Below are positions 17,931 to 26,718 of a stretch of DNA of 64,000 nucleotides, one piece after another. A program made the translations under genes and the position numbers. Each line of letters opens with the position of its first letter. Position 1 is the first letter of the stretch. The stretch comes from Nostoc parmelioides FACHB-3921 (lineage in GTDB: Bacteria; Cyanobacteriota; Cyanobacteriia; Cyanobacteriales; Nostocaceae): the NCBI RefSeq assembly GCF_014696625.1, contig NZ_JACJQL010000019.1:51200-115199 (forward strand), written 5' to 3'. The notes beneath the pieces were generated by a model that was not told where the DNA came from, did no database searches, and was given only the letters and a program-made list of their open reading frames with translations.

Positions 17931-20375
17931 TTAACCAACATTTGCCAAGAGTAACTCTCTTTCTTCCGACTGGCGTATCTGTACTTGGCCATCATCGTTT
18001 ACATCCGCAATGGCTGTGTCTCCCTCGGTGATTTCTCCAGACAGCAACACTTCTGCTAAGGAATCTTCTAGGAGACGCATGATTGCTCGACGTAATGGTC
18101 TAGCACCATAGCTGGGGTTATAACCTTCTGTGACTACTAGTTCTTTGAACCGTTCGGTAACTTCTAAGGTAATTCCCTTCTCGGTCAAGCGGCTGGCGAC
18201 ATCACGCAGCATGATATCAGCGATTTGCTTGACTTCATCTCTCGACAATTGAGTGAAGACGATGACTTCATCAAGTCGGTTGAGGAACTCTGGACGGAAG
18301 TAATTTTTCAGTTCTTCGTTGACTAAGTTGCGGATGCGGTTGTAACTAGCTTCGGCTTGGTTGTCAAATTCAAAGCCTAAACCGCCGCCACCTTTTTCAA
18401 TCACTTTAGAACCAATGTTAGAAGTCAGGATAATCAAGGTGTTCTTGAAGTCCACTTTCCGACCTTTGGCATCGGTGAGGTGTCCGTCATCTAAAAGTTG
18501 CAGCAGCATATTGAATACATCGGGGTGCGCTTTTTCGATTTCGTCGAACAGCAACACTGTGTATGGTCTGCGCCGCACGGCTTCGGTGAGTTGTCCGCCT
18601 TCGTCGTAGCCGACGTAACCAGGAGGAGAGCCGATGAGTTTAGAAACGGTGTGGCTTTCCATGTATTCGGACATATCAAACCGAATCATGGCATCTTCCG
18701 CGCCGAAGAAGTAAGCTGCTAATGCTTTGGCTAGTTCGGTTTTCCCGACTCCGGTAGGCCCGGAGAAGATAAAGCTAGCAATGGGACGATTGGGACTCTT
18801 TAACCCGACTCTGGCGCGACGGATGGCGCGAGAAACAGATGTAACTGCTTGCTCTTGACCAATTAACCGTTTGTGGAGAGTGTCTTCTAGGTGCAGAAGC
18901 AACTCAGACTCAGATTCTGTCAACTTGTTGACTGGAACACCAGTCCAAGAGGCGACAATTTGGGCAATGTCTTCTTCATCCACAACTGGTTTGATGGTTT
19001 GGCCAGTGGTGGCTGCTTGCAGTTCTGTTTCTAGGGCAATTTCTTCGTCACGGAGTTTTGCGGCTTTATCGAAGTCTTGGAGTCTAACTGCTTCGTTTTT
19101 GCTTTTGGTGATGTCAGTCAGTTGGCGCTTGAGTTCCTTGTTAGGCGAAATTTGCGAGTTACGCAGGCGCACACGAGAACCAGCTTCATCAATTAAGTCT
19201 ATGGCTTTATCGGGCAGGAAGCGATCGCTAATATATCTATCAGCTAATTGCGCTGCTGCTACCACAGCCTCATCGGAAATATGTACTTTGTGGTGCTGTT
19301 CGTAGGCTCCGCGCAAACCATAGAGGATATCAATGGTTTCGGCTACGGATGGTTCCCCGACCATAATCGGTTGGAAACGTCGCTCTAAGGCTGCATCACG
19401 TTCGATATGTTGACGATATTCATCTAATGTGGTAGCGCCAATACATTGCAGTTCGCCCCTGGCCAAGGCTGGTTTGAGGATATTGGCTGCATCTAAGCCG
19501 CCTTCTGTTCCCCCTGCACCAACTAAAGTATGAATTTCATCTATCACCAGGATGATATTACCCGCAGAACGGACTTCTTCTACGATTTTCTTGATGCGTT
19601 CTTCAAAGTCTCCCCGGAAGCGAGTTCCCGCTACCAGAGAACCCATATCTAAGCTGATGACTTGTTTATCTTGCAAAATGTCGGGGACATCTTGGTTAAT
19701 AATACGCTGTGCTAAACCTTCAGCGATCGCAGTTTTACCAACCCCTGGTTCACCAATTAACACGGGGTTATTCTTGGTGCGGCGACCGAGAATCTGCACA
19801 GCACGCTCAATTTCTTTTTGCCGACCTACTACAGGGTCGAGTTTACCTTCTTTGGCTAATTTCGTCAGATTTCTGCCAAACTCTTCTATCGTCGGTGTTT
19901 GGTTCCGTCTGGAACTACCACCACCCACAACCACGGTTGGGTCTTCGCCTAAGCGACGGATGACAGCAGAGCGGACACTCTTGAGGTCAACACCAAGATT
20001 CTGTAAAACCTTAGCAGCGACACCTTCACCGGCTTCTGTTAACCCTAAGAGTAAATGTTCTGTGTTGATGTAGTTATTTCCGAGACTATGCGCTTCTCTA
20101 AAGGACTGCTCGAAGAGGCTTTTCACTTTCGGGGTAAAAGGAATTTCTGGCGGTACGAACCCAGAACCCCTACCAATAATTTTTTCAACCTCACGACGAG
20201 CGTCTTTGAGAGTCACACCCATCTCAGTCAGCACTTTGGCAGCAACCCCAGTTCCTTCTCCCATCAAACCCAGGAGAATTTGCTCAGTTCCTACGAAATT
20301 GTGTCCCAGGCGACGTGCTTCCTCCTGAGCGAGCATAATAACTTTGATGGCTTCGGAAGTGAAGTGTTCAAACAT
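17931..20375 (-). CDS. clpC: ATP-dependent Clp protease ATP-binding subunit ClpC
   Basis: 814 residues, a class I Hsp100 unfoldase that feeds substrates to ClpP-type peptidases. Order: double Clp N-domain (1-145), AAA1 with Walker A GEPGVGKTAIAEGLA and Walker B ILVIDEIHTLVGAG, the middle domain with a UVR-like segment (about 420-455, AVRLQDFDKAAKLRDEE), AAA2 with GPTGVGKTELAKALA, and the C-terminal D2-small domain. This layout distinguishes ClpC from ClpB, whose middle domain is longer. The start MFEHFTSEAIKVIMLAQEEA is conserved. It is essential in cyanobacteria and related to chloroplast ClpC. It is transcribed alone, with about 230 bp to the divergent DUF3288 gene. Confidence 0.97.
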   Translation of the reverse strand: MFEHFTSEAIKVIMLAQEEARRLGHNFVGTEQILLGLMGEGTGVAAKVLTEMGVTLKDARREVEKIIGRGSGFVPPEIPFTPKVKSLFEQSFREAHSLGNNYINTEHLLLGLTEAGEGVAAKVLQNLGVDLKSVRSAVIRRLGEDPTVVVGGGSSRRNQTPTIEEFGRNLTKLAKEGKLDPVVGRQKEIERAVQILGRRTKNNPVLIGEPGVGKTAIAEGLAQRIINQDVPDILQDKQVISLDMGSLVAGTRFRGDFEERIKKIVEEVRSAGNIILVIDEIHTLVGAGGTEGGLDAANILKPALARGELQCIGATTLDEYRQHIERDAALERRFQPIMVGEPSVAETIDILYGLRGAYEQHHKVHISDEAVVAAAQLADRYISDRFLPDKAIDLIDEAGSRVRLRNSQISPNKELKRQLTDITKSKNEAVRLQDFDKAAKLRDEEIALETELQAATTGQTIKPVVDEEDIAQIVASWTGVPVNKLTESESELLLHLEDTLHKRLIGQEQAVTSVSRAIRRARVGLKSPNRPIASFIFSGPTGVGKTELAKALAAYFFGAEDAMIRFDMSEYMESHTVSKLIGSPPGYVGYDEGGQLTEAVRRRPYTVLLFDEIEKAHPDVFNMLLQLLDDGHLTDAKGRKVDFKNTLIILTSNIGSKVIEKGGGGLGFEFDNQAEASYNRIRNLVNEELKNYFRPEFLNRLDEVIVFTQLSRDEVKQIADIMLRDVASRLTEKGITLEVTERFKELVVTEGYNPSYGARPLRRAIMRLLEDSLAEVLLSGEITEGDTAIADVNDDGQVQIRQSEERELLLANVG

Positions 20376-20608
20376 AGCGGGTTCTTGCTCCCTTGCTGCT
20401 TGGACTTTGGGTGACTTAAAAATTCACCCTTTTGTTAAACTTTTTTGTACTTTCTTAAAGACAATGTATCTTTATCTAAGGATAGGTGACAGTGGTGAGA
20501 GCCGTATTAGCTCAGGTGTAGTTGCCGTCATGACTAATTATGGTGCGATGGCAAGAATCTGAACTCTGGACTCTGAAGGAATTTACACTCTACCTAAAGG
20601 TATAAACC

Positions 20609-20905
20609 ATGACTGAAAACCACGGAAGTAAAGACCAACAACATCCACTCTACAACCGCGATCGCCCCTTTATAGATATTCTACTAACTCAAGAGGCGAC
20701 AGACCATAATTTAGCCGAATTAGCTAGGCTCAAAATCCGCTATCAAGGCTTTCCCGGCGCAAGAGACATCCAGAGCGACCTGAATAAAGTTTTGCAACAA
20801 TGGGGGTTAACCGAAGCGGAACTATTCGAGAAAACCCGCCAAATACATCAAATAGGCGGTATTTATAAGAGTCGCGGGAAAAGGGATGAGCAGGATTGGA
20901 ATTAA
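20609..20905 (+). CDS. DUF3288 family protein
   Basis: 98 residues, a small soluble protein seen in cyanobacteria. The pattern HPLYNRDRPFIDILL ... DHNLAELARLKIRYQGFPGARDIQ, then LNKVLQQWGL, matches my recollection of DUF3288. The C-terminus is basic and polar. It has an ATG start with AAAGG about 8 nt upstream and is divergent from clpC. No function is known to me. Confidence 0.8.
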   Translation: MTENHGSKDQQHPLYNRDRPFIDILLTQEATDHNLAELARLKIRYQGFPGARDIQSDLNKVLQQWGLTEAELFEKTRQIHQIGGIYKSRGKRDEQDWN

Positions 20906-20908
20906 TAG

Positions 20909-21044
20909 CAATTCAAAATTCAAAATTCAAAATACCCTACGGGAAGGCTTCTCTACGAGACGCTACCGCGTAGCTTGCTTCCCCGTTCGCGTAGCGTTCC
21001 GCAGGAAAGGGGTACCGCCAACAAAATTCAAAATTAAGAATCAG
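20909..21044. repeat. Palindromic repeat element bracketed by TTCAAAATTC words
   Basis: ATTCAAAATTCAAAAT on the left and CAAAATTCAAAATTAAG on the right bracket a core rich in palindromes (GCTACCGCGTAGC, TTCGCGTAGCGTTCCGC). An element of the same plan lies at 62062-62190. It is located between the convergent DUF3288 and lipoate-ligase-like genes. Confidence 0.7.
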
Positions 21045-21056
21045 CACGTTGCTGTA

Positions 21057-21776
21057 CTAGCTAGTCTCTCGAATCTCATCCCACTCAGAGGGGGATAGGG
21101 GTTGTGTCTCCAGTTGTATATTAAAACAGTTGTTGGCGGCTGTAATTAAAGCTGAGATAATATCATCTACACTCAGGTTGAATTTTATAGGGTGAAAATC
21201 TTCTACACCGAATACTTGTGCAAATAGTTCTGTATCTGGCTGGAGACGGATAGAACCGTGTTGTAAGATTACGTCGCTGCGTCGCAATTGAGCGCTACCT
21301 ATGAGTTTGCTTCCGGTTGGTAAGACTAAATCTGCACCTGTAGCTGTACCAAAACAGTTGGGATTGTGGATGTAACCACGCCCGGCTGTACCATAGTTTA
21401 ATTCAAAACCAAGCGATCGCCATCCTTGGATTAAAAACTCACAAATCTTCTGGTATGCCAGTAGGCGATTATCACCTAGTCCCGATGTTACCACAGCATA
21501 AGTTAAGTCACCTTGGTGGAGTACTGCCCTACCACCTGTAGGACGACGCACCACATCTAATTTTTGATTTTGCCAGGTGAGATTTTGCCAATGTTCTGGA
21601 TATTGGCGTTGATGATAACCAAGGGAAATGGCGGGTGGCGACCAAGTGTAAAATCTTATGGTAGAAGGATGCTTACCAGATTGGTGTTGTGTTAATAGCC
21701 AACGGTCAATTGCCATTTGTACACTACCGGAAGCTGCTAATAAAGGAATCAGTCGCCAAACCTGCTGACTAGCCAT
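21057..21776 (-). CDS. Lipoate-protein ligase A family protein
   Basis: 239 residues of the biotin/lipoate A/B protein ligase fold. Key parts are the RRPTGGRAVLHQGDLTYAVV segment (the RRxxGGG-like loop that binds the lipoyl-AMP intermediate; here RRPTGGR) and the conserved Lys in GSKLIGSAQLRRSDVILQHGSI. Such proteins attach lipoate or octanoate to E2 subunits or GcvH, or act as octanoyl-amidotransferases. Which of these this one does cannot be decided from the sequence. The YbjN-like gene lies 17 bp upstream in the same direction, so the two may be co-transcribed. Confidence 0.85.
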   Translation of the reverse strand: MASQQVWRLIPLLAASGSVQMAIDRWLLTQHQSGKHPSTIRFYTWSPPAISLGYHQRQYPEHWQNLTWQNQKLDVVRRPTGGRAVLHQGDLTYAVVTSGLGDNRLLAYQKICEFLIQGWRSLGFELNYGTAGRGYIHNPNCFGTATGADLVLPTGSKLIGSAQLRRSDVILQHGSIRLQPDTELFAQVFGVEDFHPIKFNLSVDDIISALITAANNCFNIQLETQPLSPSEWDEIRETS

Positions 21777-21793
21777 CGAGAATTTAAAATTGC

Positions 21794-22273
21794 TTAAGCT
21801 GCACCAAACTCTGATTGTAAAGCTTCGTCATTGTTATCGGCGATCGTTGCCACAATAGTAATAATCCGCGAAACTTCCCCCGGAGATAATTCTGCAAGAG
21901 TGCGTGTAGAAATAACTACCACTTGATCCTCTATAATCCCAAAACGTGCTTCAAAAGTACTGGAGCAGTTTAACTCCAACAAATGACGCAACAACTTTGG
22001 TTCATTCTTTGCTGGTAATTTGAGTACTGCTGACCAAACTGTTATCGTGTCTTCATCACTTTTGCCAGTGAGTTGCACAAATACTTCCACCGTGCCGTAT
22101 TTAAACTTCCACAGATAACCACCTTCTGGAGTGTGGCTTACCATTGCGCTGTCATCTTGTTCGAGGGAGTCAATGACATTTTCAATGACTTCCACATGAT
22201 TAATGCTGGTTGTCTGTGCAATGAGTTCATCTATAAATTCGTCATTAGTTAGGGTTTCTTGGTAGCTTGCCAT
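21794..22273 (-). CDS. YbjN-domain protein
   Basis: 159 residues. The pattern GYLWKFKYGTVEVFVQL ... ITVWSAVLKLPAKNEPKLLRHLLELNCSSTFEARFGI ... VVVISTRTLAELSPGEVSRIITIVATIADNNDE matches the YbjN fold, which resembles type III secretion chaperones and is widespread in cyanobacteria. No enzymatic residues are visible. It probably acts in protein-protein interaction; the role is unknown. It lies 17 bp upstream of the lipoate-ligase-like gene. Confidence 0.82.
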   Translation of the reverse strand: MASYQETLTNDEFIDELIAQTTSINHVEVIENVIDSLEQDDSAMVSHTPEGGYLWKFKYGTVEVFVQLTGKSDEDTITVWSAVLKLPAKNEPKLLRHLLELNCSSTFEARFGIIEDQVVVISTRTLAELSPGEVSRIITIVATIADNNDEALQSEFGAA

Positions 22274-22367
22274 ACAGATTTTTCTCGCAACCTATTATTT
22301 GTGATCTACACATACTTTATAACTTGTGGGCTAAAATTGGTTTTAGTCTCAGAATGTAGGTTTTGCG

Positions 22368-23153
22368 TTATTTAGCTGTAGGGAAAAATTCTAGGCGATA
22401 GCGATAAAGCGCAACTGGGCGATCGCCTGCGGTAAAATAATTAGGATCTTGCGGTGAAAGGTAGACAGCAGTAACTTGATCTGCTTCAATTGCTGGGGAT
22501 GATGTCGAAAGTTGATGGTAGGCGGTGGTAGATTCGACCGAGTTTAAGTAAGGTAGCGAACCGCCTTTAAATAATTGTTGGAAAACTTCTGTAGTAATAA
22601 ATTTACTATCTGCTACGGTTTCGGTCGCCCGTGCCGTGACAATGGAAACTAATTGCCGTTCCCCACGTAAAAATGTAATCTGACGATTAGGCGAATCAGG
22701 GTCTACCTTCACTGATAACACTGCTTCATCGCCTAAATAAGACCTAGCTAAATTCAAACTGTTAAAGACTCTATCAGCAACCACAATTGTTGATTTAGCA
22801 TCTATCTGAGGAAGGAATTTTAAGCCAATAGTGGGAGGTTGTACTTCTATAAATCGTACTAAAAAGCTGACGGGCTGATTTAGTTGCTGACGATTCCCTT
22901 CAAAACCAGGCGTAACAATATCCGGTGCTAAAGGTGCTGCTAAATCTACCAAGGTACTCTTAACTTCCCAAGTTCCAGCCATCCATTTAGGGTAAGCTAA
23001 ATCCCCCTTGGCTGGCTGGACAGAAGTTAATTTTTTCCACTGGGGAAAATGTGCCAAGCGTTCAGATAGTTCACCTGCATTTGCATCACCATTCCACCCC
23101 AGTAACAAGAAAATAATTAAGCAAAAACTCCAAATAGCTCTTATTGTCAGCAT
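22368..23153 (-). CDS. Secreted or lumenal conserved protein, DUF6816-like
   Basis: 261 residues with a clear signal peptide (ICLIIFLLLGWNGDANA, cleavage near residue 27). The mature part is beta-rich with KWMAGTWEVKSTLVDL near its N-terminus and YRYRLEFFPTAK at the end. I recall similar proteins in cyanobacteria and plastids under DUF6816; this is a tentative name. No catalytic motif seen. It is probably periplasmic or in the thylakoid lumen. Start ATG 23153. Confidence 0.6.
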   Translation of the reverse strand: MLTIRAIWSFCLIIFLLLGWNGDANAGELSERLAHFPQWKKLTSVQPAKGDLAYPKWMAGTWEVKSTLVDLAAPLAPDIVTPGFEGNRQQLNQPVSFLVRFIEVQPPTIGLKFLPQIDAKSTIVVADRVFNSLNLARSYLGDEAVLSVKVDPDSPNRQITFLRGERQLVSIVTARATETVADSKFITTEVFQQLFKGGSLPYLNSVESTTAYHQLSTSSPAIEADQVTAVYLSPQDPNYFTAGDRPVALYRYRLEFFPTAK

Positions 23154-23418
23154 TATCTATATCTATTTATTATTGATTATTATTGATTTTTTATTAATCA
23201 GAGATTTAATCCATAGCAATTATTTTAGTTAAGCGATCGCTCAACCATACAAAAATAAGATCCCCAGTTAAGGTATAATGGACAGCTAGGCAAACACCAT
23301 AAGTTTCCCAGCTAACTATAATATTGATTTTCCATTGAAAGACCTCTATAATTTTCTAGTCTGATTATTATACTAATTCGCCATTAAAATAAAATATATT
23401 GAAAAGGACAATCAATGA
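23154..23418. other. AT-rich divergent spacer
   Basis: 265 bp, strongly AT-rich, between the DUF6816-like gene and the TIR gene. It has a HIP1-type octamer near 23234 and an AAGGA ribosome site at 23404-23408 for the TIR gene. No further feature. Confidence 0.4.
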
Positions 23419-24510
23419 ATGAACACACGCAAGAGTGAAGTTTGTTTATTATACTCTGAATCAAATCAAGCTACAGCAAATCTTTTGAAAGATGCTTTAA
23501 ATTACTACAGTATTGATATTTGGGAAGCACAAAATATATCTATAGGCAGCCAAATCATAAGTGAAACAACAAAGGCTTTAGAAAAGAATAAGTTCGTTAT
23601 TGTTTTATGGTCTAATACATCTGTCAAATCAGCTTTGTTGACAAATTTAGCGGCGGAAGCCAAGAAAAATGGCAAGGTATTGATTTCTGTTTTGATAGAA
23701 CCAGTAAAAATCCCTGGAGAATTTTTAGATATTCAATCTGCTAATCTTATAGGCTGGGATGGAGATAGGGAGAATGAGCAAATTGTTAAACTTTGGCGGC
23801 TCATTCAAGACCAGGTTTTAAAACATCGCCGTAAAAAGATAGCATTTAATAAATTTAATGCTATAGTTACCCTGTTATTAACTATTACTGGGCTAATAAT
23901 TGCTGTTGCAACACCAGAAGTGAGATGTTTTTTAAAAATACAATGTTCCGAAAACTCATTTAGTAAAAGTAGTCAAAATTTACCTGATATAAATTCATCA
24001 AGTTCTGTATTAAAAAATCCTGAATCTCCTCTAAAATCTGATGATTCTTTATTAAAATCCTCTTCCAATCCCATATCAAATAAACAGCCTGAGTTAAACA
24101 CCGCATCACCAATAGAAAATTTTACAACTATTGAAAGAGATGGGTTAGAATTTACTTTACAGAAGTGTGCAAGAAAAAATCAGAATATCAGATGCGAGTT
24201 GCAATTAATCAACACTCTTAATGATGATCAAAGACTAATTGTGTATGGTAATTTTGCCGGACTGAGAAGCAGAATACTAGACTTAGATGGTATTACCTAC
24301 TTTGCTGAATCAGTTGAAATAGATGGAAATGTAGAAAAATATGCGAAGACGACTTTAATCCCAAAGGTTAAGAATAAACTCATTATTAATTTTACTAAAG
24401 TGCCTGCACAAGTAAACCAAATTCAAGTTTTGGAAATTGCAGCCGCCTATGGAGGATCAAATAAAAACATAGAAGACGCTAGATTCCGTAATATTGTTAT
24501 ATCCAACTAA
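23419..24510 (+). CDS. TIR-domain membrane protein with degenerate catalytic motif
   Basis: 363 residues. An N-terminal TIR domain (about 5-135) has EVCLLYSESNQA, VIVLWSNTSVKS, VLISVLIEPVKIP and the closing LIGWDGDRENEQ. A single transmembrane helix follows (about 146-165, IVTLLLTITGLIIAVATP). A Ser/Asn-rich linker leads to a C-terminal beta-rich domain of about 130 residues with two Cys. Bacterial TIR enzymes usually have SxxW followed by a catalytic Glu (SxxWVxxEA). Here the same place reads SALLTNLAAEA, so Trp is Leu73 and the Glu is Leu77; NADase activity is doubtful. It probably works as a membrane-bound scaffold. Base composition is lower in GC than the neighbours, which may point to transfer. 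Confidence 0.82.
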   Translation: MNTRKSEVCLLYSESNQATANLLKDALNYYSIDIWEAQNISIGSQIISETTKALEKNKFVIVLWSNTSVKSALLTNLAAEAKKNGKVLISVLIEPVKIPGEFLDIQSANLIGWDGDRENEQIVKLWRLIQDQVLKHRRKKIAFNKFNAIVTLLLTITGLIIAVATPEVRCFLKIQCSENSFSKSSQNLPDINSSSSVLKNPESPLKSDDSLLKSSSNPISNKQPELNTASPIENFTTIERDGLEFTLQKCARKNQNIRCELQLINTLNDDQRLIVYGNFAGLRSRILDLDGITYFAESVEIDGNVEKYAKTTLIPKVKNKLIINFTKVPAQVNQIQVLEIAAAYGGSNKNIEDARFRNIVISN

Positions 24511-24911
24511 AGTTGCACTGGCAAAGTTTCCCAAACCTCGCCATACTTTTCTTTTAAAGCGTGCCAAGCTTCTACTTGTCCTGGTTCATATTCTCCAGGC
24601 TTACCCCATTGCAAGAATAAGCTTAAAGCGGACTCTTGTTTTTCATCTAAAAAACGGATAGCGTAAGTTGTAAAATTGCCTCTTTTGGCTTCACCAGTTT
24701 CAAACTTTACTTGAGTAATTTTTTCCATATTCAAGTGAAATTCAAAGCCTTCTGTGTGCATATTGGCATATTTACCTTTAGCTAATTCTGCATAGAATAG
24801 CTTTTCTATTTTTCCCCGTGCTTCTAATACAGCCGCGCTGCTAGTAACAATTAACCGCAGAGTTCCCAAGGTTTCGCAAGCTTCCAAAAAATCTTTCAGA
24901 CTATGACTCAT
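24507..24911 (-). CDS. HutX/ChuX-like small protein
   Basis: About 134 residues. The pattern KGKYANMHTEGFEFHLNMEKITQVKF then YAIRFLDEKQESALSLFLQWGKPGEYEPGQVEAWHALKEKYG resembles the ChuX/HutX family of cytosolic heme-utilisation proteins, which carry or degrade heme. Resemblance is moderate and I could not check it. ATG 24911 has AAGGA about 12 nt upstream; ATG 24923 in frame lies too close to it. The stop overlaps the end of the convergent TIR gene by 4 bp. The phoH gene lies about 27 bp upstream in the DNA on the other side and is transcribed into... the same minus direction separately downstream. Confidence 0.55.
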   Translation of the reverse strand: MSHSLKDFLEACETLGTLRLIVTSSAAVLEARGKIEKLFYAELAKGKYANMHTEGFEFHLNMEKITQVKFETGEAKRGNFTTYAIRFLDEKQESALSLFLQWGKPGEYEPGQVEAWHALKEKYGEVWETLPVQL

Positions 24912-24950
24912 ACCCGTTACCATTCCTTAGTATTGACTATTGACCACTGA

Positions 24951-25904
24951 CTATTTCTCATACTGTTCGTAGGCGCTGACAATGCGCTGAACTAGAGGAT
25001 GACGCACGACATCTTTTTGGGTAAATTCGCAAACAGCAATACCTTCAACGTGTTTGAGAACTTGTAAAGCCACTGTCAAACCTGATTGTTGATTTATTGG
25101 TAAATCAGTTTGTGTGATGTCGCCTGTAATTACCATGCGAGAACGGAAACCCAAACGAGTTAAAACCATTTTCATTTGGGCGGGTGTGGTATTTTGGGCT
25201 TCATCAACAATCACAAAAGCATTGTTGAGGGTGCGTCCCCGCATATAAGCGAGGGGTGCGACTTCAATAATTCCCCGTTCTATCAAATTGGGGACTTTCT
25301 CTTGGTCGATGAATTCGTAAATTGCATCGTAAAGTGGACGCAGATAGGGATTAATTTTCTGCTGCAAATCCCCTGGTAAAAACCCCAGTCTTTCACCAGC
25401 TTCTACCGCCGGACGTGTCAAAATCAGCTTTTCTACCTGATTGGCGAGGAGTGCTTGGACGGCGAGGACAACGGCCAGATATGTTTTACCAGTTCCCGCC
25501 GGGCCGATGCAGAAGGTGAGGTCACGTTTGCGGATGGCTTCGATATACTGGCGTTGTCTGAAGGTTTTTGCTCGGACTTCTTCACCCCTGCGGGTTCTGG
25601 CTAGGACATCTCGCTGTAGTTCTTGTAGTTCATATTCGCGGTGATTATCTACAGCTTGACGAGCCGTTAATATATCAGCACTGGAGATAGTGTTGCCCTG
25701 AATCCAGATACTTTCTAGCGATCGCACTAATTTTGTCGCTAAATCTCTTTGCGTTTCTGTACCATAGATATGTAACTCTTGCCCACGCAGTACTAATGTG
25801 GCTCCTGTTTGCCGGGAGAGAATTTTCAGATTTTCTTCTCTGTCACCTGCAAGAGCGATCGCACTGGGAATGTTAGGCAGCTGAATTATGAAAGCATCTG
25901 CCAT
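24951..25904 (-). CDS. PhoH-family ATPase
   Basis: 317 residues. An N-terminal KH-like/small domain (about 1-90) precedes the PhoH P-loop domain with Walker A GPAGTGKTYLA, the motif RPAVEAGERLGFLPGDLQQKI, Walker B AFVIVDEAQNT and ITGDITQTDLP. PhoH proteins (YbeZ/PhoH type) are RNA-linked ATPases associated with ribosome maturation and stress. The position near ffh, rpsP, khpA and rpsU on the same strand agrees with a translation role. Start ATG 25904 matches the conserved N-terminus loosely. Confidence 0.92.
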   Translation of the reverse strand: MADAFIIQLPNIPSAIALAGDREENLKILSRQTGATLVLRGQELHIYGTETQRDLATKLVRSLESIWIQGNTISSADILTARQAVDNHREYELQELQRDVLARTRRGEEVRAKTFRQRQYIEAIRKRDLTFCIGPAGTGKTYLAVVLAVQALLANQVEKLILTRPAVEAGERLGFLPGDLQQKINPYLRPLYDAIYEFIDQEKVPNLIERGIIEVAPLAYMRGRTLNNAFVIVDEAQNTTPAQMKMVLTRLGFRSRMVITGDITQTDLPINQQSGLTVALQVLKHVEGIAVCEFTQKDVVRHPLVQRIVSAYEQYEK

Positions 25905-26263
25905 AAGTATTTTTGTAATATATGAGAAGCAATTTTGACTCGCTTTGCGTGTCAGTTGTTAGTTGTTTTTGATTTGCTTTAATGTCTTTTTTATCTCATT
26001 TTAGAACGGTTTATTTTTATACTATTCTATAATAAATATCTATTTAATCCTAGATTCTACAAAGGTTTTATCTAGATTCAGGTAGGAAATTATTTTTTAT
26101 TATTTGTTAATAATGGAATATTGAATTATATTTAAATATTTATCAAGTAGAGACGCAATAACGTCTCCACTTTTGCCAGGTTTGAGCTAAAAAATCACTA
26201 CAAACCCTGAATCCACCCAAGGAATATTAAGTTCAACACCTTAACCAAAGGCTTTGCTCTGAT
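25905..26263. other. AT-rich spacer between rpsU and phoH
   Basis: About 360 bp upstream of phoH. It is AT-rich with a hairpin at 26150-26167 and should contain the phoH promoter. No gene found on either strand. Confidence 0.45.
26150..26167. terminator. Hairpin downstream of rpsU
   Basis: GAGACG-CAATAA-CGTCTC forms a 6-bp stem with a 6-nt loop within a GTAGAGACGC...GTCTCCAC word that recurs in this window near 43165 and 34180. It may end rpsU transcription. Confidence 0.4.
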
Positions 26264-26440
26264 TTAGTTGCGAACACCTTTGCGTGCAGCTTCTGCTTTG
26301 CGCTTGCGGCGCAAACTGGGTTTTTCGTATCTTTCCCGACGTTTGACTTCTGATAAAATCCCGGCTTTTTGAATTTTCTTTTTAAAACGTCTAATTGCCG
26401 AGTCAATAGACTCATTTTCACCCAAACGAACTTCAGCCAC
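26264..26440 (-). CDS. rpsU: Small ribosomal subunit protein bS21
   Basis: 58 residues, read directly from the minus strand with a GTG start at 26440. The translation begins MAEVRLGENESIDSAIRRFK and ends RKRKAEAARKGVRN, with the strongly basic C-terminal half typical of S21, including the KPSLRRKRKAEA segment. S21 binds the 30S platform near the anti-Shine-Dalgarno helix and takes part in initiation. An AGGAGGTGA sequence lies about 12 nt before the GTG and a second AGGGA directly before it. A longer ATG frame at 26233-26421 overlaps in another phase and is a shadow. It lies downstream of the ffh-rpsP-khpA group. Confidence 0.95.
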   Translation of the reverse strand: MAEVRLGENESIDSAIRRFKKKIQKAGILSEVKRRERYEKPSLRRKRKAEAARKGVRN

Positions 26441-26577
26441 TCCCTGGATTCACCTCCTGGCAGAGATTCTCACAGTTGTGTATAACCATCATTAACTGTA
26501 TACAGTCAGTACATTTTTTAGGTAGCTGCGGCAAGATGCTGACATCTTTTAACCACTTTCTAAGTTTATCGAAGTTT

Positions 26578-26605
26578 CTGAGCGGAGTTAACTAAAACCG
26601 CTCAG
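26578..26605 (-). terminator. Hairpin between khpA and rpsU
   Basis: CTGAGCGG and CCGCTCAG pair as an 8-bp perfect stem around a 12-nt loop, about 115 bp past the khpA stop. On the plus strand a CTTCTTCT run follows; on the minus strand the tail is AAACTT. It is probably a terminator or attenuator that sets rpsU apart from the ffh-rpsP-khpA unit. Confidence 0.5.
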
Positions 26606-26718
26606 GCTTCTTCTCTATTGTTAACCTAGTACAGCACAGGTTAAATCAATTAACCATTCAAAATATGTGAAAAGCTTGCTGAAGCAGCTTTTTGAATTTT
26701 GAATTCCGTGTAGGGGCG

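Noticed and set aside
18871..20073. Long plus-strand frames within clpC
   Set aside because: Clear antisense shadows of a highly conserved gene.
26233..26421. 62-residue ATG frame on the minus strand
   Set aside because: It overlaps the bS21 gene in another phase. The GTG-start frame matches S21 over its whole length.
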